64,000 bases of DNA from contig JAKOYD010000013.1 of the NCBI GenBank assembly GCA_029780695.1, positions 1 through 64,000 of the forward strand. Reading direction: 5' to 3'. Of this stretch, positions 31,835 to 40,291 are shown in pieces. Every line of letters starts with the position of its first letter. The stretch's first letter is position 1. The stretch is from Pseudomonadota bacterium (GTDB lineage: Bacteria; Pseudomonadota; Gammaproteobacteria; Burkholderiales; Burkholderiaceae_C). Below the pieces are notes generated by a model. It did not search any database, was not told where the DNA came from, and saw only the letters and a program-made list of their open reading frames with translations. The position numbers and the translations under genes were made by a program.

Positions 31835-33037
31835 TCAATACAGCAGATGCGGCGCGCGCGCTTGCAGCCACGCGGCTTCATCTGCGCGCGCCAGCGCATC
31901 CAGCGCGGCGGGCGGCGCGTTCACGTCGTCCACCCATTCGCGCAGCAGCGGGCTGCCGTTGATGACGTCGATGGCCAGTTTGCCCAGTTCGTATTCGTAC
32001 GGAAAGTCGCGCCACAGCGGGTAGCCCGGCTGCTGCAGGCGCAGCGCGCGGAATGCCAGCGCCTGCAGCCGCCACGGCTGGAAGGCGGAGTGGTCGTAAT
32101 GCGTGGGGTCTTCGACGTGGATCTGCACGCCAGCGCACAGCTGGCCCACGTGCTTGTGAAAGGTCGGCTCGAACCAGCATTCGCGCAGCACGCAGCCGCG
32201 CAGCCAATCGGGCGCCAACGCGCGCATGTCGGCCAGCAGTCGGCGGGTGTCCACGTCGGGCGCGCCGAACAGCTCCAGCGGGCGCGTGGTGCCGCGGCCT
32301 TCGCTCAGCGTGGTGCCCTCCAGCATCACGGTGCCGGCGTAGGCGCGCGCCATCGACAGGTTGGCGGCGTTAGGGCTGGGGTTGACCCACGTCCGATCCG
32401 TGGGCCAGCCGAAACCGGGCGCGGCGTCGGGCTGCCAGCCGTCCATGGTGATGACGCGGTATTCGACGTCCAGCTTCAGCAGGTCGATGAACCAGTGCCC
32501 CAACTCGCCCATCGTCAGGCCATGGCGCATCGGCATCGGGCCGGCGCCGACGAAGCTTTCCCAGCCGTCACGCAGCGTCAATCCCTCGACCGGGCGGCCG
32601 GCGGGATTCGGACGGTCCAGCACCCACACCGCCTTGCCATGCGCCGCCGCGGCTTCCAGCACGTAGCGCAGCGTGGTGATGAAGGTGTAGATGCGGCAGC
32701 CCAGGTCTTGCAGATCGACCAGCAGCACGTCGAAGCTGCCCATCATGGCGTCGGTCGGCCGGCGCACCTCGCCGTACAGGCTGAACACGGGTATGCCCAG
32801 ACGCGGGTCGGTGAAGTCGGGCGACTCGACCATGTTGTCCTGCTTGTCGCCGCGCAGGCCGTGCTGGGGGCCGAAGGCGGCGGTGAGCTGCACGTCGGGC
32901 AAGGCGGCAAGGGCGTCGAGCGAATGCGTCAGGTCGCGCGTGACGGAGGCCGGGTGTGCGAGCAGGGCGACGCGTCGACCTTTCAAGGGGGCGCGCAACG
33001 TGGGGTCTTCTAGAAAACGTTCAAGGCCGAATTGCAT
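31835..33037 (-). CDS. NamZ-like exo-beta-N-acetylmuramidase family protein (DUF1343)
   Basis: 400 residues, full DUF1343 length. The motifs LLAHPASVTRDL, FGPQHGLRGDKQDNMVES, VLLVDLQDLGCRIYTFITT, DRPNPAGRPVEG, GLTMGELGHW and SEGRGTTRPLELFGAP are characteristic. Bacillus NamZ of this family releases MurNAc from muropeptides, so a role in cell-wall recycling is likely. No export signal is visible, so it would act in the cytosol or the signal is absent. Single gene between two family B elements. Confidence 0.9.
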   Translation of the reverse strand: MQFGLERFLEDPTLRAPLKGRRVALLAHPASVTRDLTHSLDALAALPDVQLTAAFGPQHGLRGDKQDNMVESPDFTDPRLGIPVFSLYGEVRRPTDAMMGSFDVLLVDLQDLGCRIYTFITTLRYVLEAAAAHGKAVWVLDRPNPAGRPVEGLTLRDGWESFVGAGPMPMRHGLTMGELGHWFIDLLKLDVEYRVITMDGWQPDAAPGFGWPTDRTWVNPSPNAANLSMARAYAGTVMLEGTTLSEGRGTTRPLELFGAPDVDTRRLLADMRALAPDWLRGCVLRECWFEPTFHKHVGQLCAGVQIHVEDPTHYDHSAFQPWRLQALAFRALRLQQPGYPLWRDFPYEYELGKLAIDVINGSPLLREWVDDVNAPPAALDALARADEAAWLQARAPHLLY

Positions 33038-33039
33038 TT

Positions 33040-33108
33040 GAAATACTCTTGTTTTTGTAGCTGCTCGCGCTTGTCAGACAAGCGCTGAAGGCTGTTTTCG
33101 CTTCAAGT
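33040..33108. repeat. Family B repeat between DUF1343 and DOMON-like genes
   Basis: GTAGCTGCTCGCGCTTGTCA, ACAAGCGCTGAAGGC and CTTCAAGTCAA, fully matching the family. Its right edge runs up to the stop codon of the DOMON-like gene. Confidence 0.8.
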
Positions 33109-33683
33109 CAAAGGTGAGCCGTCCAGCCCGCGCGGTGGTGAAAGTCGGGGCGCGGCGCGGGGTGGTGCAGCGCCCAGTAGGCCAGTCGGCCGTCGCTGGA
33201 TTCGATGACGGCGGTCAAGCCCAGTTGCCAAGGCCTGTCCGCCGCGTCTGGCAGCCCTTCAGCCGGTAGCTCCGCGCCCAGCGTGAACACGTCCGCAGGG
33301 CGCGAGCGGCTGGTGACGATGCGGGGCGGCGTCAACACATCGATCGTCTCCGCTGCCGCATCCCGCACCCGCTCGGCGCTGAAGCGATAGGCCGCCCAGT
33401 CGCCCGAGGGGGCAAAGTTGAATTCGCGGTAGGCCGCAGCGCCTTCTGTCCCCACGAAGACTTCGAAACAGGTGTGCTGCCACAGGCCATCGGTGCGGGC
33501 CGGAACCGAGGTCGGGGCGGGTATCCGCAGTCCGCCCAGGTCACCCCGCACCGTGTAAACCAGCAGCAGCATCGGCTGTGGCGCGGCTTGCCAGTGCAGC
33601 TCGACCTCGATCCCACGCACCGCCGCGCACGGCGTGGCCGGGTGGCAGGTCAAAGGGTGGGTGGACAGCAGGCGCGCGGTCAT
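33108..33683 (-). CDS. DOMON-like domain protein
   Basis: 191 residues from the ATG at 33683. Mostly beta: VELHWQAAPQPMLLLVYTV, GLWQHTCFEVFVGTEG, YREFNFAPSGDWAAYRF, LGLTAVIESSDGRLAYWALHHP. This matches the DOMON/CBM9-like beta-sandwich found in a small group of proteobacterial proteins of unknown function. There is no signal peptide. It lies 14 bp downstream of a LysR gene on the same strand. The function is not assigned. Confidence 0.7.
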   Translation of the reverse strand: MTARLLSTHPLTCHPATPCAAVRGIEVELHWQAAPQPMLLLVYTVRGDLGGLRIPAPTSVPARTDGLWQHTCFEVFVGTEGAAAYREFNFAPSGDWAAYRFSAERVRDAAAETIDVLTPPRIVTSRSRPADVFTLGAELPAEGLPDAADRPWQLGLTAVIESSDGRLAYWALHHPAPRPDFHHRAGWTAHL

Positions 33684-33697
33684 GGCCCCGCATTCTG

Positions 33698-34582
33698 TCA
33701 GGCGGCCGCGGCCGCCAGCCCCTCGGCCAGCCCGTCGAACACCGTGCGGATGCGGCGCGAGGTGCGCAGCTCGCGGTGCGTCACCAGCCAGATCGGAAAG
33801 CGCAGCGGCGGCACGTCGTCCAGCACGCGCACCACGCCGGGCGTGGCCGCGGCGATCTCCTCCATCATCGCGCCGATGCCCAGGCCCTGTTGCACCAGCG
33901 CCCAGTGGGTGGTGCTGTGGTCCACGTAGCAGCTGAAGCTGGCCTCGGTCACCGGCAGGCCATGGTGGTGCAGAAAAGCCAGGTAACGGCCCGAGCGGTC
34001 GCTGCCGACAAAGGCGGGCCCGGCCGCGTCGGCGGCGCTGCGCGGGTGGCCGTGGGCGCGTACCCAGCTCTCGGCGGCGTAGAAGGGTGCCGTGGCCTCG
34101 CGGATGAAGCGCGCGATCAGGTCGGGTTGCTCGGGCTTGACGTTGCGCACGGCAATGTCGGCCTCGCGCCGGCGCAAATCGCTCAGCGCGTCGGAGGCAA
34201 TCAGCTCGATGGCGATGCCCCGTGCCTGCTGGCGCATGGCCCGCACCAGCGGCGGCAGCAGGCAGGTCGCCACGATGTCGCTGGCCGACACCGTCACCAC
34301 GCCTTCGACCGCCTGCGCGCGCCCCGTGGCCGCGAGCGTCAGCGACTCGGCCGCCGCGCCCATGGCGCGCGCGTGTTCCAGCAGATCCAGTCCGGCGGCG
34401 GTCAGCGTCATGGCTTTGCCGACGCGCTCGAACAAGGTCACGCCCAAGCTGGCCTCGATGGCCGCCACCTGGCGGCTGAGCGTCGGCTGGGTCAGCCCCA
34501 GCTTGCGCGCGGCGGCCGAGAGCGAGCCGGTGTCGGCCGTCTCCAGAAAGGCATGCAGCTGATTCCAGTCGAGGCGATTCAT
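33698..34582 (-). CDS. LysR-family transcriptional regulator
   Basis: 294 residues. The winged helix at residues 5-65 (LHAFLETADTGSLSAAARKL, TQPTLSRQVAAIEASLG) and a LysR substrate domain follow (TVSASDIVATCLLPPLVR, ALVQQGLGIGAMMEE). Divergent from a methyltransferase gene 74 bp away, with a palindrome in the gap, so it probably controls that gene and itself. The effector is unknown. Confidence 0.92.
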   Translation of the reverse strand: MNRLDWNQLHAFLETADTGSLSAAARKLGLTQPTLSRQVAAIEASLGVTLFERVGKAMTLTAAGLDLLEHARAMGAAAESLTLAATGRAQAVEGVVTVSASDIVATCLLPPLVRAMRQQARGIAIELIASDALSDLRRREADIAVRNVKPEQPDLIARFIREATAPFYAAESWVRAHGHPRSAADAAGPAFVGSDRSGRYLAFLHHHGLPVTEASFSCYVDHSTTHWALVQQGLGIGAMMEEIAAATPGVVRVLDDVPPLRFPIWLVTHRELRTSRRIRTVFDGLAEGLAAAAA

Positions 34583-34621
34583 GCAAAAAAGTATATGACC
34601 AATACGGTTTTATGCTATTCC

Positions 34622-34635
34622 ATGCGATAACGCAT
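34622..34635. promoter_or_regulatory. Candidate LysR operator
   Basis: ATGCG-ATAA-CGCAT, a perfect inverted repeat in the A/T-rich gap between the LysR and methyltransferase genes, with further TATGC and CATAT half-sites on either side. LysR proteins usually bind such spaced dyads between divergent genes. Confidence 0.5.
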
Positions 34636-34655
34636 ATCGATAGCATCCGCGCATC

Positions 34656-35324
34656 GTGAAATTCATCGCCATGCCGCAACCATCTGCCCCCGCGCGCTTC
34701 TGGGACCGCATCGCCCGCCAGTACGCGCGCGCGACCATCGCCGATCAAGCCGGTTACGAAAAGACGGTGCAGCGCGTGATCGGCCTGCTGTCGCCCGCGC
34801 ACGCGGTGCTGGAGATCGGCTGCGGCACCGGCACCACCGCGCTGCGGCTGGCGCCGCACGCGGGCAGCCTGCTGGCGACCGATGCGTCGTCCGAAATGAT
34901 CTCCGTCGCACTTGAGCGCCTGCACGCGCAACCCACGCCGGGCCTGCGGTTTGCCGTGGCCGATGCCGACCGCGCGCTCGACACGGCGCGCTACGACAGG
35001 GTGCTGGCGTTCAACCTGCTGCACCTGCTGGGCGATCTGGACCGGGCGCTGGCTGCGGTCGCCGCGGCACTGTGGCCGGGCGGGTTGTTCATCTGCAAGA
35101 CGCCGTGCATTGCCGAGATGAGCCCGCTCATCACGCACCTGGCCGTGCCGTTGATGCGCGCGCTGGGCAAGGCACCGCCGCTGCGGAGTTTTGACGAACT
35201 GCATTTGCACGCGGCGATCCAGCGCGCCGGGCTCGAAGTGATCGCCGCCGAGCGGCACGGCACGCGCGGCAAGGACGTGCGCGCCTTTGTGGTGGCGCGC
35301 AAGCCGGCGGCGGCGCGCGCCTGA
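34656..35324 (+). CDS. Class I SAM-dependent methyltransferase
   Basis: 222 residues from a GTG at 34656; an ATG at 34671 would give 217. FWDRIARQYARATIAD, VLEIGCGTGTTALRL (motif I), ATDASSEMISVA and RVLAFNLLHLLGD are the Ubie/Methyltransf-11 pattern. The substrate is unknown. It is divergent from the LysR gene that likely regulates it. Confidence 0.88.
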   Translation: MKFIAMPQPSAPARFWDRIARQYARATIADQAGYEKTVQRVIGLLSPAHAVLEIGCGTGTTALRLAPHAGSLLATDASSEMISVALERLHAQPTPGLRFAVADADRALDTARYDRVLAFNLLHLLGDLDRALAAVAAALWPGGLFICKTPCIAEMSPLITHLAVPLMRALGKAPPLRSFDELHLHAAIQRAGLEVIAAERHGTRGKDVRAFVVARKPAAARA

Positions 35325-35355
35325 ATTTTTTCAACCTTGATCGGAATCGCAATCC

Positions 35356-36180
35356 ATGCCTGGCTTTCCCTGTTTCATTCGCGCATCCCGGAGGCCTTTG
35401 CCGCTGGCCGGCGCCCTGCTGGCCGCCGCCGCGCTTTCCGCCTGCGGCGGCAGCGACGAGCCGGCCGGCACGCTGCGTCTGGGGGGCACGGTCACCGGCC
35501 TGGCCGTGGGCAAGAGCGTGGTGCTGCAAAACAGCGGCGCCGACGAGTTGCGCGTGAGCGAAAACGGCCGCTTCAGTTTCAGCAACCTGCTGGCCAGCGG
35601 CGCGGCCTACGCGGTGACGGTGAAAACGCAGCCCAACGGCCAGACCTGCCGCGTGGCGCACGGCAGCGGCACGGCCACGTCCGACGTGGGCGACGTGGCC
35701 GTTGATTGCGTGGCCGGCAGCACGCCGCCGCCGCCGACGCCACCCGCGCCGCCGCTGGCTGCGGGCACCGCGGCGCTGGAGGGCGAGTGGATCAATCCCA
35801 AGGTCTGCACGCCCGTGGGCGGCGGCCAGTCCGCGCGGCAACTGCTGAAGCTCGTGCGGCAGAGCGACACGGTGGTCGAATACCACGGCGGCACGCTGGT
35901 CTACGGCAATGCCACTTGCCAGGGCGCGGGCAGCGCGCTGCTCAGCCCGATGGGCAGCGTGACGTTCTCGCGCATCGAAAGCAGCCCCACGCTGGCCGCG
36001 CACTGGGGCAGCTGGCGCCTCATCACCGGCACGACCAGCCATCTGGTGTGGGCCAAGCCGGGCAATGACAAGCTGTGCCTGCTGGGCGACGAGAACCCGT
36101 CCATCCTGCCCACGCTGGAGCGCGTGGCGCAAAGCGCGGCGGTGCAGGATCGGCAAAACGCCTGCCATGTCAGGCGGTAA
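35356..36180 (+). CDS. Lipoprotein of unknown function, two domains
   Basis: 274 residues. Signal peptide with lipobox LSAC at residue 30, then a domain resembling a carboxypeptidase-regulatory/SdrD-like beta-sandwich (LRLGGTVTGLAVGKSVVL, ENGRFSFSNLLASG, TVKTQPNGQTCRV), a Pro-rich hinge (TPPPPTPPAPP) and a C-terminal domain with four Cys. It is an outer-membrane or surface lipoprotein. The C-terminal domain was not recognised. Confidence 0.75.
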   Translation: MPGFPCFIRASRRPLPLAGALLAAAALSACGGSDEPAGTLRLGGTVTGLAVGKSVVLQNSGADELRVSENGRFSFSNLLASGAAYAVTVKTQPNGQTCRVAHGSGTATSDVGDVAVDCVAGSTPPPPTPPAPPLAAGTAALEGEWINPKVCTPVGGGQSARQLLKLVRQSDTVVEYHGGTLVYGNATCQGAGSALLSPMGSVTFSRIESSPTLAAHWGSWRLITGTTSHLVWAKPGNDKLCLLGDENPSILPTLERVAQSAAVQDRQNACHVRR

Positions 36181-36328
36181 TTCAATAGGCTGCGGCGCGG
36201 CGCCAGGGCGCGGGTGCCTCGGTGATTCTGTTGCTGCCCGCCCTGCTGCTGGCGGCTGCCTGTCGGATCAAGCGGGTGGTGGCCGAAGGCTTGCTGCGCC
36301 GTGGATCAGCGCTGCTTGCCCGCGGCAC

Positions 36329-36931
36329 ATGCGGGCATGGGTCGTGGGTGTTTTCATGTCCATGTCCAACGGCTTGGCCCGTGCGGCGCCGGCCCTGGTC
36401 ACGGGCGCGCTGCTGTCGGCGTGCGCCAGCACCACCGTCACCGTCGAGCCGGCCGCGGTCGAGCCGCTGTGCGATCCATCTGCCACCGCCGTGGTGCTTT
36501 GGGCGACCCGCTGGCGAGTCGATCAAAAGGACGTGGCAGCACGCGAATCCGCGGCGGCGACGGGTCTGAGCGACTTTTTTTCCGACGGCGCTTGCTTCGC
36601 CCAGGCCCAGATAGGGCGGGTGGACGCGCTGCCGGCATCGAGCGTGCCGAACCTGCGGGGGGCGCGGCTGATCGGCATCGAAGTGCAGGAGCTCGGCCCC
36701 ACCGTCAAGCTGTTGTCGTCGGCTGCGTTGGTGGAAGGAGGCACGGAAGTCGTTTTTCGTGCGGTGCGCTATCCGACGCGCTTGCAAGCCGAACCGCAAA
36801 GCGTCACCGTGCATTGGCGACACGGCGGGCCGGGTGTGGTCAAGGGCGTGGCCAGCCTGCCCCACGACCTGCGCGCGGCCTTGCAGGCGGGCCTGGCGAC
36901 GGGCGCGCACGCCGCCGCGCCCAAGCGATAA
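36329..36931 (+). CDS. Predicted lipoprotein with an ABC-type auxiliary fold (unassigned)
   Basis: 200 residues from the ATG at 36329, or 191 from 36356. A signal peptide ends in the lipobox LLSAC followed by ASTTVTVEP. The body (GLSDFFSDGACFAQAQIGRV, RGARLIGIEVQELGPTVKL, VEGGTEVVFRAVRYP) has no motif I can assign with confidence; it recalls small periplasmic lipoproteins that assemble with envelope machines. Independent of the preceding lipoprotein gene (148-bp gap). Function unknown. Confidence 0.6.
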   Translation: MRAWVVGVFMSMSNGLARAAPALVTGALLSACASTTVTVEPAAVEPLCDPSATAVVLWATRWRVDQKDVAARESAAATGLSDFFSDGACFAQAQIGRVDALPASSVPNLRGARLIGIEVQELGPTVKLLSSAALVEGGTEVVFRAVRYPTRLQAEPQSVTVHWRHGGPGVVKGVASLPHDLRAALQAGLATGAHAAAPKR

Positions 36932-37070
36932 GCGGCTGCTTCCGGGTACACGGCACGTTCCGCCCAGGCCACGGTTCAGGCCATCGGCCAGCGCAGAAGG
37001 CGGTTGCATTTCTGTGCCACTCACCGCTTCGCGCCGGCGCCGCCCGCCTGAGTCAGGCACCGCCATCAAA

Positions 37071-37099
37071 TTTTCATCTGATAGCCATCCATTCGTCAC
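37071..37099 (+). promoter_or_regulatory. Pho-box-like direct repeats upstream of olsB
   Basis: Three 7-mers, TTTTCAT, TAGCCAT and TCGTCAC, are spaced by exactly four bases each (11-bp period), the layout of PhoB boxes (consensus CTGTCAT). Matches are only 5, 4 and 4 of 7. They lie 52 bp before the GTG start of the acyltransferase gene. A weak but architecture-consistent candidate; the region also carries a decayed family B element. Confidence 0.3.
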
Positions 37100-37150
37100 A
37101 CAGGCCAAGCAACATAAGACGCACGAAAAAAGAGGAAAGGAGCCTCCACC

Positions 37151-37996
37151 GTGAAAGAACTTCCCACGCCCACCATCGCGTTTTCTCCCGGCTCGCCAGC
37201 GCAGCTTCCTCGGGGGTCGCTTCATCCGGTGGGCAACGGCGCGCTGGCGGCTCCGGTGGCAAAAAGCGTCGGTGGCGGCATCAGCGTGGCCTGGGCGCGG
37301 CACCAGGACGAGGTAAGGGCCGCGCAGCGCCTGCGCCACCAGATTTTCGTCGGCGAAATGGGCGCGCGCTTGAACACACCCATGCCCGGCCACGACATTG
37401 ACCTGTTTGATGATTACTGCGAACACCTGCTGGTGCGCGACGAGGCCACGCAGGACGTGATCGGCACCTACCGCGTGCTGACGCCCGTGCAGGCCCGGCG
37501 TGTGGGCGGCACTTACAGCGATACCGAGTTTGATCTGACGCGGCTGCGCGCGCTGCGCCCGCGCATGGTGGAGTTGGGCCGCAGCTGCGTGCACCCCGAC
37601 CATCGGCACGGCGGCGTCATCATGGCGTTGTGGACGGCGCTGGGCGAGTTCATGGTGCGCAACGGGCTGGACACCATGATCGGCTGCGCCAGCATTCCCA
37701 TGATGCAGGGCGGCGTATGGAGTGGCGACGTGGCCGCCAGCATTTGGCGCCAGGTGCGCGAAAAGCATCTGGCCCCCATCGAATGCCACGTGCGCCCGCG
37801 CCTGGCGTTGCCGCTGGACAACCTGAACGACCAGCTTGACGTCGAACCGCCCGCGCTCATCAAGGGCTACTTGCGCTTGGGCACCAAGGTGCTGGGGCCG
37901 CCCGCGTGGGATCCGGACTTCAACAGCGCCGACCTGCCGATGATGATGCGCTTTGCTGATCTGCACCCGCGCTATCGCAAGCATTTCCTGGGATGA
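37151..37996 (+). CDS. olsB: GNAT-fold N-acyltransferase, OlsB-like (ornithine lipid synthesis)
   Basis: 281 residues from a GTG at 37151 (GGAAAGGAG upstream). QRLRHQIFVGEMGAR, DIDLFDDYCEHLLVRD, VIGTYRVLTPVQA, ELGRSCVHPDHRHGGVIM and the GCASIPMM stretch are the OlsB family pattern, which acylates ornithine to lyso-ornithine lipid in the cytosol. Its stop overlaps a potential ATG (ATGA) of the next gene frame. No OlsA O-acyltransferase is adjacent. It heads a plus-strand series with a PlcP-like phosphoesterase and a glycosyltransferase, so a membrane lipid function fits. Confidence 0.85.
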   Translation: MKELPTPTIAFSPGSPAQLPRGSLHPVGNGALAAPVAKSVGGGISVAWARHQDEVRAAQRLRHQIFVGEMGARLNTPMPGHDIDLFDDYCEHLLVRDEATQDVIGTYRVLTPVQARRVGGTYSDTEFDLTRLRALRPRMVELGRSCVHPDHRHGGVIMALWTALGEFMVRNGLDTMIGCASIPMMQGGVWSGDVAASIWRQVREKHLAPIECHVRPRLALPLDNLNDQLDVEPPALIKGYLRLGTKVLGPPAWDPDFNSADLPMMMRFADLHPRYRKHFLG

Positions 37997-37997
37997 A

Positions 37998-38114
37998 CAC
38001 CCCCCTGAGTCGCCTTCGGCGCCTGACCGCCTCTGCTGCGGGAGCGGGCGCGCCGCTGGTGGCCGGCGCAGGTCCGGCCACGGCGTCCGCGGGCATGGCC
38101 TGCTCCGCGGCCTT
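37998..38114 (+). repeat. Family C repeat, copy 2
   Basis: Begins with CCCCCCTGAGTCGCC one base after the olsB stop codon and ends GGCCTGCTCCGCGGCCTT. It contains a GGCCGGC/GCCGGCC-like stem. It lies between olsB and the true phosphoesterase start and is open in the same frame as the latter. Confidence 0.8.
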
Positions 38115-38217
38115 CCGAGTCGGGTCATTCGGTGGGGTGGCACACGGCGGTTCTTCGAGTTTGCCGCCCCAGGTCTTGCTGCGGGGGGGCGGCGGTGATG
38201 ACGCTCACGAGCCCGAC

Positions 38218-39006
38218 ATGGCGCAGGACCGGCCCCGGTTCCGCGCCATTTTCATATCCGACCTGCACCTGGGCACGCCCGGCTGCCAGGCGGGTCCACT
38301 ACTGGACTTTTTGAAGCACCACGACAGCGAATCGCTGTACCTGATCGGCGACATCATCGACGGCTGGCAACTGCGCCGGCGCTGGTTTTGGCCGCAGTCG
38401 CACAACGACGTGGTGCAGAAGATGCTGCGCCGCGCGCGCAAGGGTTGCCACGTGGTCTTTGTGCCAGGCAACCACGATGAATTCGCGCGCCAGTTTCTGA
38501 ACCACAACTTTGGCGGCATCGACGTGGTGGAAGACACCGTACACGTCACCGCCTGCGGCCGGCGCCTGTGGATCACGCACGGCGACCACTTCGACGGCGT
38601 GATCCAGCATGCCAAGTGGCTGGCCTATGTGGGCGACCACGCCTACGAGACGGTGCTGAAACTGAACCGCCACTTCAACAGCCTGCGCGCGCGCCTGGGG
38701 CTGCCGTACTGGTCGCTGTCGGCCTACCTGAAGCACAAGGTGAAGAAGGCGGTGAACTACGTCAGCGACTTCGAAGGCGCCGTGGCCGCCGAGGCGCGCC
38801 GGCGCGGCTACGACGGCGTGGTGTGCGGGCACATCCACCACGCCGAAATCCGCGAAGTGGGCGGCACGCTGTACTGCAACGACGGCGACTGGGTGGAAAG
38901 CCGCAGCGCGCTGGTCGAGCACCACGATGGGCGGCTGGAGCTGGTGTTCTGGCAGGCTGGCCACGGCATCGAAGCGCGGCCGCAGCGGGTGGCCGAGACC
39001 GTGTGA
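38218..39006 (+). CDS. PlcP/LpxH-like calcineurin-fold metallophosphoesterase
   Basis: 262 residues from the ATG at 38218, where the conserved part starts (MAQDRPRFRAIFISDLHLG). Metal ligands appear in order: SDLHLG, GDIIDG, PGNHDE, THGDHFDG and VCGHIHHAEI. The family is often labelled UDP-2,3-diacylglucosamine diphosphatase, but this long form next to a glycosyltransferase matches PlcP, the phosphate-starvation phospholipase C that frees diacylglycerol. The frame can be extended to an ATG at 37993 overlapping the olsB stop, but that adds 75 residues encoded by family C repeat DNA. Confidence 0.85.
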   Translation: MAQDRPRFRAIFISDLHLGTPGCQAGPLLDFLKHHDSESLYLIGDIIDGWQLRRRWFWPQSHNDVVQKMLRRARKGCHVVFVPGNHDEFARQFLNHNFGGIDVVEDTVHVTACGRRLWITHGDHFDGVIQHAKWLAYVGDHAYETVLKLNRHFNSLRARLGLPYWSLSAYLKHKVKKAVNYVSDFEGAVAAEARRRGYDGVVCGHIHHAEIREVGGTLYCNDGDWVESRSALVEHHDGRLELVFWQAGHGIEARPQRVAETV

Positions 39007-39011
39007 AACAT

Positions 39012-39115
39012 CCGGACGCGAAGGACGCGAAGGTTTCTCGAAGGACGCAAAAGAATTCAACAACCGAGGGTCTTTTTCGCGTTCTTCGCGTAGCTTTTGC
39101 GTCCTTCGCGTCCGG
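39012..39115. repeat. Family A hairpin repeat, copy 4
   Basis: CATCCGGACGCGAAGGACG at the left is exactly matched by its complement at the right. The centre holds GAATTCAACAACCGAGGG. Lies between the phosphoesterase and glycosyltransferase genes. Confidence 0.88.
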
Positions 39116-39125
39116 ATGTTGGTAT

Positions 39126-39185
39126 TCAAATCAAATCACCCCCCAGCGCGTGCCCATCCAGCGCAAGCAGCTCCTATTTTTGAAG
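39126..39185. repeat. Family B repeat next to family A copy 4
   Basis: ATCAAATCAC, CCAGCGCGTGCCCATCC, AGCGCAAGCAGCTCC and TTTTTGAAG: the family B order in reverse orientation. It directly follows the family A hairpin and supplies the leader of the glycosyltransferase gene. Confidence 0.7.
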
Positions 39186-39192
39186 TAACACC

Positions 39193-40245
39193 ATGAAAAT
39201 CGCTTTGGTGACAGACGCCTGGCAACCGCAGGTCAATGGCGTGGTGACCACGCTGGTCGAGCTGGTGAATTCGCTGCGGGCGGGTGGCGACGAGGTCATC
39301 GTCATCGAGCCTGGCCAGTTCAAGACGCGCCCGTGCCCCGGCTACCCCGGCATCGACCTGGCGGTGCGACCCGCACGCGCGCTGGCGCGCCTGCTGGACG
39401 AAGCGCAGCCCGACGCCGTGCACATCGCCACCGAAGGGCCGCTGGGCTGGGCGGCGCGGCGCCACTGCCTGCGGCGCGGCTGGGCGTTTACCACCGCGTT
39501 CCACACCAAGTTTCCCGAAATCCTGCAGGCGGCCGTCAAGTTGCCGCTGGCCTGGGGCTACGCCTTTTTTCGCCACTTTCATCGCCCCTCGTCGGGCGTG
39601 ATGGTGCCCACGCGCGGCGTCCTGTCGGGGCTGGCCGAGCGCGGCTTCAAGAATCTGCGTGAATGGACGCATGGCGTGGACACGCGCCTGTTCGCCTTTC
39701 GCCCGCAGGCCACCGACTACGCGCCGCTGGGGCGCGTGGCGCGGCCACTGCACCTGTTTGTCGGCCGCGTGTCGTACGAGAAAAACATCCAGGCCTTTCT
39801 GGAGCTGGACTTGCCCGGCACGCAGGTGGTGTGCGGCGTCGGGCCGGTCGAAGACAAGCTGCGCGCGCGCTTTCCACAGGTGCGCTGGCTCGGTCTGCTG
39901 CCGCGCGATGAACTGGCCCGGGTGTACGCCGCGGCCGACGTGTTTGTCTTTCCCAGCCGCGCCGACACCTTTGGCCTGGTGATGCTGGAAGCCATGGCCA
40001 CTGGCACGCCCGTGGCAGCCTACCCGGTCGATGGCCCGACCGAGGTGTTGGCCACGGCAGAGGGACAGCCGCAAGGCGGCGTGATGCACACCGATCTGCG
40101 CCACGCGGTGCAGCAGGCGCTGCGCATTCCGCGCGCCGACGCCCGTGACCATGCGCAGCGCTTTGGCTGGGCCGAGGCGGCGCGCCAGTTTCGCGCCCAC
40201 CTGGTGCCGGCGCGGGTGGCAGCCGTGCCACAGGTGGTGTACTAG
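39193..40245 (+). CDS. GT4-family glycosyltransferase (Agt/SqdX-like)
   Basis: 350 residues. MKIALVTDAWQPQVNGVVTTL is the GT4 opening also found in SqdX and alpha-mannosyltransferases; FHTKFPEILQA, GVMVPTRGVLSGLAERG and the GT-B donor site HLFVGRVSYEKNIQAFLEL, PSRADTFGLVMLEAMATGTPV follow. Next to the PlcP-like gene it would put a sugar on diacylglycerol, as the Agt enzymes do during phosphate limitation; mannosyl, glucosyl or glucuronosyl specificity cannot be read. It runs 46 bp ahead of ppk. Confidence 0.85.
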   Translation: MKIALVTDAWQPQVNGVVTTLVELVNSLRAGGDEVIVIEPGQFKTRPCPGYPGIDLAVRPARALARLLDEAQPDAVHIATEGPLGWAARRHCLRRGWAFTTAFHTKFPEILQAAVKLPLAWGYAFFRHFHRPSSGVMVPTRGVLSGLAERGFKNLREWTHGVDTRLFAFRPQATDYAPLGRVARPLHLFVGRVSYEKNIQAFLELDLPGTQVVCGVGPVEDKLRARFPQVRWLGLLPRDELARVYAAADVFVFPSRADTFGLVMLEAMATGTPVAAYPVDGPTEVLATAEGQPQGGVMHTDLRHAVQQALRIPRADARDHAQRFGWAEAARQFRAHLVPARVAAVPQVVY

Positions 40246-40291
40246 CCCTGCGGTATCCTTGTGGCGATGCTCACCTTTTTGAAGTGCCGCC

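Noticed and set aside
33684-35258. Upstream continuation of the DOMON-like frame on the minus strand
   Set aside because: It runs out of phase through the LysR gene and antisense through the methyltransferase gene; the ATG at 33683 gives a complete small domain.
36181-36328. Possible third lipoprotein gene between the two lipoprotein genes
   Set aside because: The gap has short open frames only, without ribosome site or signal peptide.
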